From the IMG/VR virus record IMGVR_UViG_3300029319_000126, positions 1 through 41,428 of that record: a stretch of DNA of 41,428 bases; one strand, written 5' to 3'. Shown here in pieces: positions 1 to 9,838 of this stretch. Numbering within the stretch: position 1 is the stretch's first letter; each line of letters begins with the position of its first letter. A program made the translations under genes and the position numbers. The notes beneath the pieces are model-generated. The model was not told the origin of the DNA, searched no databases, and saw only the letters and a program-made list of their open reading frames with translations. This stretch comes from a virus.

Positions 1-573
1 GGTTTGCTTACTGTTAACGCTGGAGCCACCATTGTCGGGGCTTTACAGCAGTCGCAAGGAACAATAGTTGCTGCACCAAACGGAGCATCATCTATCAGCA
101 CTTCAGCTGGAAACCTTACGCTTGATTCAGCGGCTACCCTAAATCTAGGGACATCCAATGCTTCTGCGCTTGTGCTCGGTAACACTGGAAACACGACTGC
201 AATCTCTGCAGCACCTGCCACAACCTTAGACGTATCAAATACTACAAGGCTTACCTTTCCCAAGTATGCGTTTAACAGGGTTGGTGCAACATACGCTGGT
301 GCAGCACAAACAGCTTTTACCCTTTTTGAAGGTCAAATTGCTGGGCAAATTGTTGGAAATACTACTTTCCAGATTACGGGCTCTGGGAACATGCACGTAA
401 GAAGAGGATCATTAGAGGTCTACCTCAATGGGCTTCTCTTGCATTCCGGATCCGGCAACGACTACACTATGGGTATCGTCGGGGGCGGAAGCACCTGCAT
501 CTCGGGAACTCTAAATTCAGGACTAATCTCAGGTGACGTCTTGACAGTTAAGCTCGGTTTGCATCAAAACTAA
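1..573 (+). CDS. Tail fibre / receptor-binding-type virion protein, 3' part only
   Basis: The reading frame is open from the first base of the window, so the gene begins upstream and only about 190 C-terminal residues are visible. The first half is a low-complexity Ala/Ser/Thr/Asn/Gly run with short repeats of the type 'SAATLNLGTSNAS' and 'LVLGNTGNTTAIS', as in trimeric beta-structured phage fibre shafts. The end carries the pattern 'LEVYLNGLLL..G..DYT' followed by 'L..GDVLTVKL', which I know from the C-terminal tips of many phage fibre and whisker proteins. I infer an exposed fibre or appendage protein; the exact role (long fibre, whisker, receptor binding) cannot be decided from this piece. 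It ends with TAA, directly followed by a small hairpin and then a strong terminator, so it closes a transcription unit. Confidence 0.6.
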   Translation, partial: GLLTVNAGATIVGALQQSQGTIVAAPNGASSISTSAGNLTLDSAATLNLGTSNASALVLGNTGNTTAISAAPATTLDVSNTTRLTFPKYAFNRVGATYAGAAQTAFTLFEGQIAGQIVGNTTFQITGSGNMHVRRGSLEVYLNGLLLHSGSGNDYTMGIVGGGSTCISGTLNSGLISGDVLTVKLGLHQN

Positions 574-574
574 T

Positions 575-592
575 AGCTAAGTTTTCTTAGCT
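575..592 (+). other. Small perfect hairpin just after the fibre stop codon
   Basis: AGCTAAG (575-581), loop TTTT, CTTAGCT (586-592): a 7-bp perfect stem starting two bases after the stop codon and about 20 bases before the terminator. It has no U-tract of its own. It could stabilise the mRNA 3' end or serve as a processing site; this is inference. Confidence 0.45.
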
Positions 593-612
593 GCGGCGAA
601 ATTCCGTTTGAG

Positions 613-644
613 GGGCACCCCTTCGGGGGTGCCCTTCTTTTTTT
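613..644 (+). terminator. Rho-independent terminator after the fibre gene
   Basis: GGGCACCCC (613-621), tetraloop TTCG, GGGGTGCCC (626-634): a perfect 9-bp GC-rich stem with the very stable UUCG loop, followed by a T-rich tract to 644. It separates the fibre gene from the structural operon starting at 701. Confidence 0.93.
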
Positions 645-661
645 ATAACTTCAGGTGCGTG

Positions 662-670
662 ATATTTACT
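662..670 (+). promoter_or_regulatory. Candidate phage promoter box (ATATTTACT), variant
   Basis: ATATTTACT lies 39 bases before the ATG at 701 and just after a terminator, where a new transcription unit must begin. It is a one-mismatch form of the ATATTTAAT box repeated elsewhere in the intergenic gaps of this window. Function is inferred from position and recurrence only. Confidence 0.35.
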
Positions 671-700
671 ACACACCAGATATAGCAGTAGTATTACCTA

Positions 701-1621
701 ATGGCAGGAATCTTAGACTCAAAGACCAGAACTATGGATACCCTTATAACAGATGAGGGGCGTAGGCAGCTTGCATCTGGTGACTTCCAGATTAAATTTG
801 TTACTCTAACTGATGGTCACACATTCTATGAGGCAGATGTAGCTTCTGGGTCATCTGATGCAGGCGCAAGAATATATTTTGAAGCTACTTCTTCACCTAA
901 AGATTCTGTGATCGTTGAAAAAGACGCTAATGGAGCTCTTTCTTTTTTCGATGGAAGCGGAATAAAAGTTTTAGATGGAAGAATACTGTCAGGGTCTACA
1001 GTTCTAACTGGTTCTGAATTTGAGTCACAAAGAATGAAGATCATTGAAAGCACGCCCAAGCACTTTGAGCAGCTTTATAGCCTTGGAACTAAAGAGCCTT
1101 TTTTAGATGATGGTCAATTTAGCGTGTCCATGCTTACAGCAAGTTTTTCAGTTACCAAAAATTCCCCTTTGAAATCATACGAGATAAAAAAGATCTCAGT
1201 AGATCAAGTAGAAAGTGTTTTTCAAGACAAGAGAACGTCACACGTAAAGAATTTTCTCTACCTGCCGCCTGTCAATAAACGAACTGCAAATGTTGACGTT
1301 GATATTCCGCTAGCAGATCTTAAGAATCTGAGCCAAGAACCTATTTTAAGCGTCGAAGATCTTGAGAGAGAACTATCAGAAAAACCCTTCAAAGAACTGA
1401 CGTTTTTAAATACATCAGTTGCCAATAACCTTGTTGGACAATTTTTTGATTCAAGGTCCGGGAAGCTTGACAAATTAGACATAATTGACTTTGGCACTTT
1501 TGAAGTAGATGATAATCCTGAAATATTTAGAAAGCACGTCTTTTTTCTAGGTAAGAATTTTGTTGATGAAAACGGCGCGCTAACTTATGTCAATCTTTTC
1601 ACGCTGGTGTTTGAGTCATGA
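701..1621 (+). CDS. Virion structural protein with N-terminal LTD-x-GR motif
   Basis: A 306-residue protein, first gene after a terminator and candidate promoter. Its N-terminus (MAGILDSKTRTMDTLITDEG, then RRQLASGDFQIKFVTLTDG) matches in layout the N-terminus of the 242-residue protein at 9839 (LTDLGREFLARNDGSFAIDQ): both begin 'M(A/G)(G/F)(I/L)LD', then a Leu-Thr-Asp-x-Gly-Arg motif near residue 17-21 and an F/LxLxD/GD segment. I have seen this N-terminal pattern in uncharacterised structural proteins of environmental phages. No enzymatic motif is visible. It overlaps the next gene by ATGA (1618-1621), so the two are probably translationally coupled. Location among virion proteins suggests a baseplate or tail-periphery part; the function is not known. 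Confidence 0.6.
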   Translation: MAGILDSKTRTMDTLITDEGRRQLASGDFQIKFVTLTDGHTFYEADVASGSSDAGARIYFEATSSPKDSVIVEKDANGALSFFDGSGIKVLDGRILSGSTVLTGSEFESQRMKIIESTPKHFEQLYSLGTKEPFLDDGQFSVSMLTASFSVTKNSPLKSYEIKKISVDQVESVFQDKRTSHVKNFLYLPPVNKRTANVDVDIPLADLKNLSQEPILSVEDLERELSEKPFKELTFLNTSVANNLVGQFFDSRSGKLDKLDIIDFGTFEVDDNPEIFRKHVFFLGKNFVDENGALTYVNLFTLVFES

Positions 1622-4107
1622 AGTTTACAACGCTTGTTCAAAATGCTGATATCTTCTCAGTGCCGAAAAACTTTGACCAGCTTCTTAGAGTCTCAGAAAA
1701 AAAGCTGCTATATTCATTTAATTTTGAATTTGATGTAGCTAACGCATCTAGAAGAAAAGTTCGCCGCTTGGACTTAAAGTTCTCTACAGAAAAACCCGAA
1801 AAGGATTTTAATCCGATAGTCTCAACTAGAAGGAATTCTATCAATAGTTTTTTTGAGCAATACATGAGCAATAGCTTTATCGATCTTGTTCTCAAACAGA
1901 ACAAAGAAGATTTAGACATTAAAATCAGAAACGATAAGAAGTATTTTCATAAATCTCAAGTTTCTTTTTCCGCTAGAGAAAATCCTTCAATCTATAGGCT
2001 TCTTAATAGACGCCTTGACAGAAAGTCAATTGTAGCCGCGCTCCCCCCGGTTCGAACTTATTCTTTGCAGAGAGCAGGCAAGCTAACTAATAGCCCAAAA
2101 AGAGTTCCTGTAATGGGAGGCCAAAAAAGAGGAAGAAGGTCAAGAAAGTCATCAAAAACATCAAGCTTGAGATCAATTCTAAAATTCGGCGCACACTCTT
2201 CAGAGGCATATCGCTCTTCAAAAACTCCCGTATTCGGAAGAAAAGTAGCAGGTGCATTTAGATCTAAAAAAACCTCCAAGTCGTCAGGAGCTGGATCTCG
2301 CGGAAAGTCTTTGAGGAACTCTAGAATGGGAGAAAATCTAAGGTCTAGAAGTTTAGGAAATTTTGCCTTCTCAAGAAATGTATTTTCAACTAATAACTTG
2401 CCTCCATCTTCCTTAGTCCAGACTTATAATTTTGTAAGAACTCCAAAAAGAAAAATCTCTAAGAAAGTTGTAATGCCTAGATCTGTTCTAAAAAAAGTCG
2501 GAAGGTTTTTTATAACCATCAATGCAGTTGACGATCGAGGGATAACAATACAGACAGAGTTTTTAGAAGTCAATCATGCTAAAAATATGATAACATTCAC
2601 TAAGCCCCTTCTTGCCCCCGACATCAGAAGCACTGCAACAAGACAGCCTGGAAGAAACATTGTAAAGATAACACAAAAAGACGAACGCGCAACAGGTTTT
2701 ACTCTTCTCAAGAGATCCATAGGCAACTCAGACTTTGATATTAGTCGACCATACGAGGTGGTGGGAAGATTTCCTCTCAAGTTTGGGCAAGGAACTCGGA
2801 CAGTTAGGGACAAAACTAATAATGCTAAGACTGTTATCTATAGAGCAATTCCTTATCTGGGAAGAAGTAGCCTTACATCTACGTTTAGTATGCTGGTTGT
2901 AAAGGGATTAGACAAAGTCATCCACAAGAGGGGCACTCGCCTTAACAATGCAAGTATCTTTGCTGAAAATGAAATAAGTTCTGTCCGAGTGGAAATAAGT
3001 CATATTTTAGATGATCCGGTGGCCCTTCAGTTAGTGAGAAGAGACTTAACAAAACACCAGAAAGTGTATTCAAATGTCAAAGAAGGATTCATGAAAATAA
3101 GAAATGCTAATAATGGGGCAACTTATGAGTTTACGGATACTACGACAAAAAACAATCACATATACGAATACGGGTGTTTTATGATCTTTTCTAATGGTGA
3201 GAGAGTTTTTACAAATGACACGTCTGTTGTGGAACGACGCCCCCGAAATCCAAAATCAGCATCTATTATTATATCTAATTTTTCCGTAGATGAAGAAGAA
3301 AGAAATGTGACTTTCGATGTTGAGTCTGAAATTTCAAAGCAGACTCCTGATGAACTCCAAGATCTTTTAGAAAACCAGGGATTATCATCTATTTTTAACG
3401 ATGTTTTGAGTTCTAATAGAGATGATCTCAAAGGCTTAATTGCACACGAAATCAAAAGAATAGACAAAAACTCAGGTGCTGAGGAGTATTTCGGAGTTCT
3501 CACAGGAAAGACTTTTGATGATGAAAAGCTAGGGAAGATAATGGGAGTTTCACCAATTCAAGAAGGGCACACATACAGATATCAAATCTCAACTCTTCTA
3601 AGAAAGCCCCAGCAGCTAGTTCCAGGTTACACACAAGTTAAAGACGGGCCCAACGGAAAGTACCTGCTATCTCCTGCAAAATACTTTAATCCCTATACGT
3701 TAAGAACTGGAGTTGGTGTTGAAGGGGGCAATCCTTCAAGCGTTGCAACGAGCCCTCTAGCATTAGGATCTTTAGATAACTTTGAAGAAATTGATGTAAG
3801 CTTTCCAATAATTAATCCAGAGGTTACCAGTATTCAAGCACAGCGCTACACTAGAAATTTTGTTAAAATAGACTGGGAAATATCAGGAGAACCTGCAAAA
3901 ATAGATTACTTTGTTCTAGTAGAAAGCCAGTTCGGAGTTCAAAAGATTGTTGACTTAATTCATGCTAACACTGATAACAGCTCTTTTCAATATCTTCATG
4001 AGATTGATCCAGAAAACCCAGGTGAATTTTCATATCAAGTCATTCCAAAGTTAATTAACGGTGATGATGGTTTAGCGGCTACAAGCCCTAGTTTGGTAAT
4101 TCAATGA
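1618..4107 (+). CDS. Large virion protein with basic Ser/Arg/Lys-rich segment and C-terminal FN3-like domain
   Basis: An 829-residue protein with no recognised enzymatic motif. Residues about 159-247 are a striking low-complexity stretch very rich in Lys, Arg, Ser and Gly (for example KRGRRSRKSSKTSS), strongly basic and probably disordered. The last ~100 residues (about 730-829) have the alternating pattern of a fibronectin type III domain: 'PEVTSIQAQRY', 'VKIDWEISG', 'IDYFVLVES', then 'YQVIPKL'. Such domains are common surface or adhesion modules in phage tail proteins. The start codon overlaps the upstream stop (ATGA at 1618) and its own stop overlaps the next ATG (ATGA at 4104), so it is the middle of a translationally coupled trio. 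I infer a baseplate or tail-surface component; the role of the basic segment is unknown. Confidence 0.65.
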   Translation: MKFTTLVQNADIFSVPKNFDQLLRVSEKKLLYSFNFEFDVANASRRKVRRLDLKFSTEKPEKDFNPIVSTRRNSINSFFEQYMSNSFIDLVLKQNKEDLDIKIRNDKKYFHKSQVSFSARENPSIYRLLNRRLDRKSIVAALPPVRTYSLQRAGKLTNSPKRVPVMGGQKRGRRSRKSSKTSSLRSILKFGAHSSEAYRSSKTPVFGRKVAGAFRSKKTSKSSGAGSRGKSLRNSRMGENLRSRSLGNFAFSRNVFSTNNLPPSSLVQTYNFVRTPKRKISKKVVMPRSVLKKVGRFFITINAVDDRGITIQTEFLEVNHAKNMITFTKPLLAPDIRSTATRQPGRNIVKITQKDERATGFTLLKRSIGNSDFDISRPYEVVGRFPLKFGQGTRTVRDKTNNAKTVIYRAIPYLGRSSLTSTFSMLVVKGLDKVIHKRGTRLNNASIFAENEISSVRVEISHILDDPVALQLVRRDLTKHQKVYSNVKEGFMKIRNANNGATYEFTDTTTKNNHIYEYGCFMIFSNGERVFTNDTSVVERRPRNPKSASIIISNFSVDEEERNVTFDVESEISKQTPDELQDLLENQGLSSIFNDVLSSNRDDLKGLIAHEIKRIDKNSGAEEYFGVLTGKTFDDEKLGKIMGVSPIQEGHTYRYQISTLLRKPQQLVPGYTQVKDGPNGKYLLSPAKYFNPYTLRTGVGVEGGNPSSVATSPLALGSLDNFEEIDVSFPIINPEVTSIQAQRYTRNFVKIDWEISGEPAKIDYFVLVESQFGVQKIVDLIHANTDNSSFQYLHEIDPENPGEFSYQVIPKLINGDDGLAATSPSLVIQ

Positions 4108-7100
4108 CGTCGAGAAAGAGATCAAAAGCAGACGATCTAAAAGCTTTTGTAACCACAGATCCTAGTCCGGTTGTGGAGTCGAATAGAATAAGCACAGAAT
4201 TTAGAAAGCTCGTCTCTGAGATTGATAAAATATATCAAAAATCTGTTCCAGATCGAGGTGCCCAGAATTCTAGAAGAGATCTTAAGATTAGTGAGCTTTC
4301 TTCCGAGGACTTAGATGATGTGCTATCCCTAATTCAAAAAACAGTCAACAAGAGAAAAACAACTGCAAATCCCGAAAGAGCATATGCTGCAAATTCTTTT
4401 CCATCTACGAACGTTGCTTTTACGCAAGACGGCGAGGAAGACGAAGACGAAGTTCTTATAAATCCAAGCGAATTTGATGAAAGAGTTGCGAATGAAATTG
4501 CAAACCCACAGAGAGTCAGGGGAATTTCTACCTATAGGCCTGAAATTCTTATGTTGACAGATTATGAAAATTCAGTTCCCGGATCACCTGCAGCAGAGAT
4601 GATTGACCTCCAAATAAACTCTAGGTATGTAAGGGCTGATGCTATTGAAGCACTCATCAAAGAACTTGACCAGGACCCAGACTCAGAATCAGCAAAAATC
4701 TTACAGAGGCTAAGAGATAAATTCAATGAAGATCTTGACGATATTTTAAGAGAAGTAAATTTCCTAAAGTCTTTTTTTGACTCCAGAGATAACCTGAATT
4801 CTGCAATGTCGATAGTATCTGATCAAGATTCCATCACCGCAGAGTGCCAGAAACTTAGGGATCAAACCATCAAAAAGAGCAAAGTCATCCGGGAAATAGA
4901 AGAACTTCAGGAGTCTAAGTCTCTGAATGATTTCTTGGTTCAAGACTTAGGGTTTAATCCGGAAAACATAAAGACAAAGACTGGGTCTACAGCTTTCTTG
5001 CAGATACTTAGCGACCTCCACAAGAACATTGTGGAAATTTATAGGTATGACGACGCGGCAGTCGAACAAGAAGAGCTGAGATATAATCTTGATGATGACT
5101 ACGAGATTATAAGAAAAGGAAGGTCTCGTTTTAGAGCAGACTGGGCAAATAAATTTTACAAAGGCTCTGGTAGGCCGTTCATTCCTGTCAAGAAGGAAGA
5201 TATGAGCCTGTTTAGAAACAAGCGTGCTAGCTCTTATAGGACACCCGGAGATCTCGCGCTCGGAGTATCCCAATATGCTCGGTTTGTGACAAAAGAATAT
5301 ACAATATCCTCAGGGATTGATAACTCAAATATACAGACTATTTTATCTGAAGAGTTTGATGAGTCCCTAACAGGTGACGTTTTTGATGGAATAACAGGAA
5401 TACCGGGCGAAACTGCACTTTCCAGGCCTCAATATAGTAAACCAGACTCAGTAGCCGCGCTTGCTAGAAGGTTTGAGCGGGTTAATAACCGAAACATTAA
5501 AGTTTTTCCTTTTGAATCAACACCTCTTCCCAACAATTCTACAACTAGCAAGACCGGTAAGCAGTTTTATGTTGATTCGATTACTAAAACGAAGGACAAG
5601 AACATAAATTTAAATCCAGTGAGCCAATTTAAAGAGCAGGCTTTAGAAAAATCAGATGCTGCTTATGAAGTCATGAATACACTTCTCGGATATGATGGCA
5701 CCGGAGTTTTTGCGCAAGAGATGATGGATGAAATTATTAAATCTATTGCAAAGCTTTTCGATGTTCTCAATCCAACAGACAATGTAGAGACATATGATCC
5801 CAGCATGGCACTCCAGCTAGCACTTCTGACTTGGATCAGTAATTGGCAACCAGGAATTTATGTTGCCGGTGAACTAGTGCAGCAAATTTTACTGTTAAAG
5901 GCTTTAAAGAGATTTGAGAGTGGAACCTCAAACTCTATTACTTTTGAAAAGATGTCAAATCTTGATGAGCCTAGACTTCTTTCAACTCTTAAGGGGAGGC
6001 CTTGGACGCGCAATGAACTACCTGATGATGTAAAAAACGGGACAACACCACTTGGAAATTTTGCATTCCAGAACATTTATGCTCGCACACTCTCAGACTG
6101 GGTAGGTCAAAAATATCCCTATGCTGACAGCATCTCAAATCCCAATCAAGACACTACTGATGATGCATTTCAGGTGAGAATTAGATATCGAGACTCCGCG
6201 GCGACGGCATTTTTCGGAGCTTCTATCACGGCCTCAAACAGTATTTTTTCTGAAATACTGGGAGTTATTGAAAAACTCGATGAAAAAGTGAAGGAAAGAG
6301 GAAATCCCTACAGGCCTGATGATGCCGCCGGAACAAGATTTAACAATATTTCTCCAAGCTCTTTGGTAGCTGCTGTCATGTCAATTTATAGCATGATCAT
6401 CCAAAAGATGCCCAGGATAATCTTTCACCCATCATACGGTGTTAAAAATCAAGGCGATAGAGCACAGCGACAATTTTATGTCCACATTGACAAGCAAGAA
6501 ACTCTAGACTTTAAGCAATCGCTTGACCAATACATGCAAGGAGGCCTCGACGCTGTCGACCCCCAGTCGCAATTATCACAGTTTTTAAGATCACTCAATA
6601 GAATATTAGAGAAAGATATATCGATCAATTTGAACTCACTAGAAATTATGCGCTCAATTCCTGAAAATATCGCTAAGAGATATGGAAGCCTAGCTTTGCT
6701 CACAGATCCTGAAGGTCCCAGCGCAGAATCTTTAGCACAAATTTTTGGCGAGGATAATGCTAAGCAAAAGCTTACCGTAGTTGACGAACCCCAGCTGGTC
6801 TTAGGCATTAACTCTCTTGAAAATTATTTAAAATTCAAGACTGATGAAAATCCTGTATTTTTCCCCACAGACTTAATTGATTCTTCAACTCGAAAAGCTT
6901 TGAAAAAATTTGCAACAATGAATCGATCACGAGGCTCCAGCGGTCGACCTGAAATCTCTCTGAACGGGGCAAGATCCAAAAATGTTAAAATGATTACTGT
7001 GGGCCTTCCAGCAGGACTAACGAGCTTTATAACTAAAAAAACGCGTCAAGAAATTAGGCAAGGACAAGGGAACCAGAAAGATATTGTTGATATCAATGTC

Positions 7101-7976
7101 TACATGAAGAACCTTAATTATGATAAGCTTGTTTTTAAGCCTGCCACATTTTCTTTTGAGCTTTCAAGATTCTTTAAGGGGCTGAATGAAATACCAGATG
7201 ACAATACAATGAACTTTGGACAAATCATTCAAGAATTTGGAGTTACCAGAGACATTCAAGTCAATCGAGACCCTCAAGTCCTAGACACTATAGGTTTTGC
7301 CCTTCCAAACAGAGACCAGTATTCTGAGTATTCAAACGAGACAATGAATGAAGTGATTTTCAACACTGTCCAAAGTCATTTTTGCCACTTGTATTTAAAG
7401 CTTTTGACAGGCATTGATCCTTGCGAATCTTCTTTTCTGTATGTTGTAAACGACGAAGCGCAAAGCCTCCAAAGCTCAGACTTAGCAGAATTTAATGCAC
7501 TTGTTCAGGGCCATGTAAGTAATCTGGCGCCGGGGCTCACTCTCGACCAGATTGCACTTCAAAATCCACAGATGAGAGATGTCGTAAGAAGAATAAAGAC
7601 AGGAGAAAAAACCCAGGGCGTTTTAAAGGAAGTAAGCTCGGAAATAGCTAATGCCTCTAGAGATCAAAACATAAAAATATCTGAAGACCTTGTCAATCTC
7701 TCTAAGCTTGTTTCTCCCCAGTCTGCACTAACTTCTCCCGGCGTTTTAAAGAAGAAAGCTCTGACACCAAAGCTTTTTGAAAGAGTATTTACGGTGCTTG
7801 TAGATCCTGACAACTTTGAGATAGACGGAGCTAGAACATCCTATAGAGATCGCGTGAATCTTGTAAGGTCTGGTATTTTAACAGGCGATGGGCAAAGATT
7901 TACGTCATCTGCAAGATATCTCAATAAAGCAACACTTAACCAGTTTTTCGTTACTGTGTCTAGAAGGGAACAATAA
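4104..7976 (+). CDS. Giant hypothetical virion protein (1290 aa)
   Basis: I do not recognise this 1290-residue protein. It is one of the longest genes in the window. The N-terminal third is charged and looks largely helical (many Glu/Asp/Lys/Arg with heptad-like leucines, residues about 180-330). An Asp/Glu-rich patch lies near residues 110-120. No signal peptide, membrane segment, nuclease, protease or lysozyme motif stands out. Cysteines are very rare; a short cluster (F-C-H and D-P-C-E) lies near residues 1093-1107. It is coupled to the upstream gene by ATGA and followed after three bases by the next one, so it belongs to the same structural cassette. Its size and context are compatible with a baseplate wedge or hub-type protein, but this is inference. 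Confidence 0.6.
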   Translation: MTSRKRSKADDLKAFVTTDPSPVVESNRISTEFRKLVSEIDKIYQKSVPDRGAQNSRRDLKISELSSEDLDDVLSLIQKTVNKRKTTANPERAYAANSFPSTNVAFTQDGEEDEDEVLINPSEFDERVANEIANPQRVRGISTYRPEILMLTDYENSVPGSPAAEMIDLQINSRYVRADAIEALIKELDQDPDSESAKILQRLRDKFNEDLDDILREVNFLKSFFDSRDNLNSAMSIVSDQDSITAECQKLRDQTIKKSKVIREIEELQESKSLNDFLVQDLGFNPENIKTKTGSTAFLQILSDLHKNIVEIYRYDDAAVEQEELRYNLDDDYEIIRKGRSRFRADWANKFYKGSGRPFIPVKKEDMSLFRNKRASSYRTPGDLALGVSQYARFVTKEYTISSGIDNSNIQTILSEEFDESLTGDVFDGITGIPGETALSRPQYSKPDSVAALARRFERVNNRNIKVFPFESTPLPNNSTTSKTGKQFYVDSITKTKDKNINLNPVSQFKEQALEKSDAAYEVMNTLLGYDGTGVFAQEMMDEIIKSIAKLFDVLNPTDNVETYDPSMALQLALLTWISNWQPGIYVAGELVQQILLLKALKRFESGTSNSITFEKMSNLDEPRLLSTLKGRPWTRNELPDDVKNGTTPLGNFAFQNIYARTLSDWVGQKYPYADSISNPNQDTTDDAFQVRIRYRDSAATAFFGASITASNSIFSEILGVIEKLDEKVKERGNPYRPDDAAGTRFNNISPSSLVAAVMSIYSMIIQKMPRIIFHPSYGVKNQGDRAQRQFYVHIDKQETLDFKQSLDQYMQGGLDAVDPQSQLSQFLRSLNRILEKDISINLNSLEIMRSIPENIAKRYGSLALLTDPEGPSAESLAQIFGEDNAKQKLTVVDEPQLVLGINSLENYLKFKTDENPVFFPTDLIDSSTRKALKKFATMNRSRGSSGRPEISLNGARSKNVKMITVGLPAGLTSFITKKTRQEIRQGQGNQKDIVDINVYMKNLNYDKLVFKPATFSFELSRFFKGLNEIPDDNTMNFGQIIQEFGVTRDIQVNRDPQVLDTIGFALPNRDQYSEYSNETMNEVIFNTVQSHFCHLYLKLLTGIDPCESSFLYVVNDEAQSLQSSDLAEFNALVQGHVSNLAPGLTLDQIALQNPQMRDVVRRIKTGEKTQGVLKEVSSEIANASRDQNIKISEDLVNLSKLVSPQSALTSPGVLKKKALTPKLFERVFTVLVDPDNFEIDGARTSYRDRVNLVRSGILTGDGQRFTSSARYLNKATLNQFFVTVSRREQ

Positions 7977-7979
7977 GAG

Positions 7980-9809
7980 ATGACAGTTCAAAACTCAGTC
8001 CCCACACCCATTGTTCCTGTGATGGACTTTCCAGCACCAGATACCAAAAAATTTAAAGCGAAATTCTTTTACAACTATTATGTAAAAGACGAGGCTACAA
8101 ATGATCTTGGTAGGGTTCCTGATGAGTTATCTTCCATACCCGGCGAAGAGATAACAAATAAGCAGTTAAATAAATTTAGCACACAGATTCCTAGATTTGT
8201 AAGGCTTGATTTTGCTCCTGCTAGTCACACTAGTTATGAAACCTTAGCAAGAAGAACTTTAGAAAGAAGCGCAGACAAGTTTGTTAATGACTTAGGAGTG
8301 ACAAAAAACGGTTTTGTCCCGCTAGACTTGCAGGACACAAACGTGAGAGATAAGCTTTATACGCTAGTAGAAAAAGCCTACGAGAGAGAAGTCAGGCGTA
8401 ATAATGACTCTGTTGAGAAAAATATTGAAAAAGCAAAAAAAGATCTTAACGAAGTTATGGCTAAGTCACAGACCGACAAAGCAAAAGCTCTTAACAGGGT
8501 ATCTCGCGCTGACGCAAATTTCATCAGCGATGCACTTAATAATCTAGAGAGAGCAGGTCAAGCTTATGTTTCACCGGATTCTCGGGCTGACATGACCAAG
8601 AGATCATTTCAAGCTGCTCAAGAACTATCAGTGAGAACTAGAGTTAATGCCAAATTTTTAGACTCCGTAGTAAACAGCACTATTAACGACCCACTTTCTT
8701 TATTCGCGGAAGAGTTAATACCTCTAAAGAAAAGGTCCGAAGAGATCCAGGATGCTGCCATCACAAATTTCTCTAGTCTAAGGCTTGGGCCAAGAAATTT
8801 TAGACAAACTTTTCCAAGCCCGTTTAGCTTAAGAAATGTGTCTAGCAGTAACTACGATACAAACTTTAGCATTGTCGGATATGTAATCGACAAGAGAGAG
8901 CTATTAGACTCGGGTGCTTATATACAGCATGACCCTATTGTTATTCCGTTTCCCAAGGCTAGTTCTTATGTAGACTTTAAAATAAAGTATGGCACAACTT
9001 ATTCATATGCAATTCGAACTGTTATTTCTCTAAAGCTTCTCCGGACTTCTCGTGGAACTAATCAGTATGTGGTTCGAAGCATGCTAATGACAAGCCGCCC
9101 AACATCAAGACGAACATTTGTTTGTCACGAACCAGTTCCTCCACCTCCAGTTGGCGATCTTACTGTAACTTATTCTTATTCCAAGAAGGGCTCGCGCCTG
9201 ATGTGGAACATGCCAACAAATCCACAGCGAGATATCGTAAAGTTTCAAATTTTTAGAAGAAGAACCATAGAAGAATCCTTCACGCTGATAAACGTGCTCG
9301 ATTTTGATAACTCAGATGTCCGTTTTGTTGGAAGAGAAATTATCAATCCAGACGTTGTAACCAGAATCACCCAGCCTGCAACTCTTTTCATAGACCAAGA
9401 GTTTGATAAAAACGAATCTTATATTTATGCTATAGCTTGTGTTGATGCTCACGGACAGTCGTCAAATTACAGCAATCAGATACAAGTCAGTTTTGATGTA
9501 GAAAAGAACAGGATTAACTCTAGAAGAATTTCAAGATCAGGTGCCCCGAGGCAATATCCTAATTTTTATATTAAACAGACGCTCTTTAAGCAGACTATTT
9601 CAACATCAGAAGCAAAGAGAATAAAAATTTATTTTGATCCAGAATATTTAGATGTAGATCAATCTTTAAAAAGGCTTGGATCTGAATCAGTTGATGAACA
9701 AAGTTTGTTAACTAATGAAGAAAAGGGAAAGTATATTTTACAGCTTCTCAATACAGATTTACAGCAATCTAAATCTATTGATATACTTATCAAAGATCTT
9801 AGAACGTAG
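7980..9809 (+). CDS. Virion protein with FN3-like domain
   Basis: A 609-residue protein starting three bases after the previous stop, with AAGAG just upstream of the ATG. Residues about 385-505 look like a fibronectin type III domain: a proline-rich lead-in (PVPPPPVGDLTVTYSYS), 'SRLMWNMPTNP', 'IVKFQIFRR', then 'YIYAIACVDAHGQSSNYSNQ', the usual Y-x-V/I-x-A-x-D-x-x-G-x-x-S-x-x-S ending of FN3 repeats. Residues about 120-200 are charged and probably helical. No catalytic motif was seen. It shares the FN3 feature with the 829-residue neighbour, which supports a role in the same surface-exposed tail or baseplate assembly. Exact function unknown. Confidence 0.65.
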   Translation: MTVQNSVPTPIVPVMDFPAPDTKKFKAKFFYNYYVKDEATNDLGRVPDELSSIPGEEITNKQLNKFSTQIPRFVRLDFAPASHTSYETLARRTLERSADKFVNDLGVTKNGFVPLDLQDTNVRDKLYTLVEKAYEREVRRNNDSVEKNIEKAKKDLNEVMAKSQTDKAKALNRVSRADANFISDALNNLERAGQAYVSPDSRADMTKRSFQAAQELSVRTRVNAKFLDSVVNSTINDPLSLFAEELIPLKKRSEEIQDAAITNFSSLRLGPRNFRQTFPSPFSLRNVSSSNYDTNFSIVGYVIDKRELLDSGAYIQHDPIVIPFPKASSYVDFKIKYGTTYSYAIRTVISLKLLRTSRGTNQYVVRSMLMTSRPTSRRTFVCHEPVPPPPVGDLTVTYSYSKKGSRLMWNMPTNPQRDIVKFQIFRRRTIEESFTLINVLDFDNSDVRFVGREIINPDVVTRITQPATLFIDQEFDKNESYIYAIACVDAHGQSSNYSNQIQVSFDVEKNRINSRRISRSGAPRQYPNFYIKQTLFKQTISTSEAKRIKIYFDPEYLDVDQSLKRLGSESVDEQSLLTNEEKGKYILQLLNTDLQQSKSIDILIKDLRT

Positions 9810-9838
9810 CTCCCCCTCGACCGCATAGGAGAACATAG

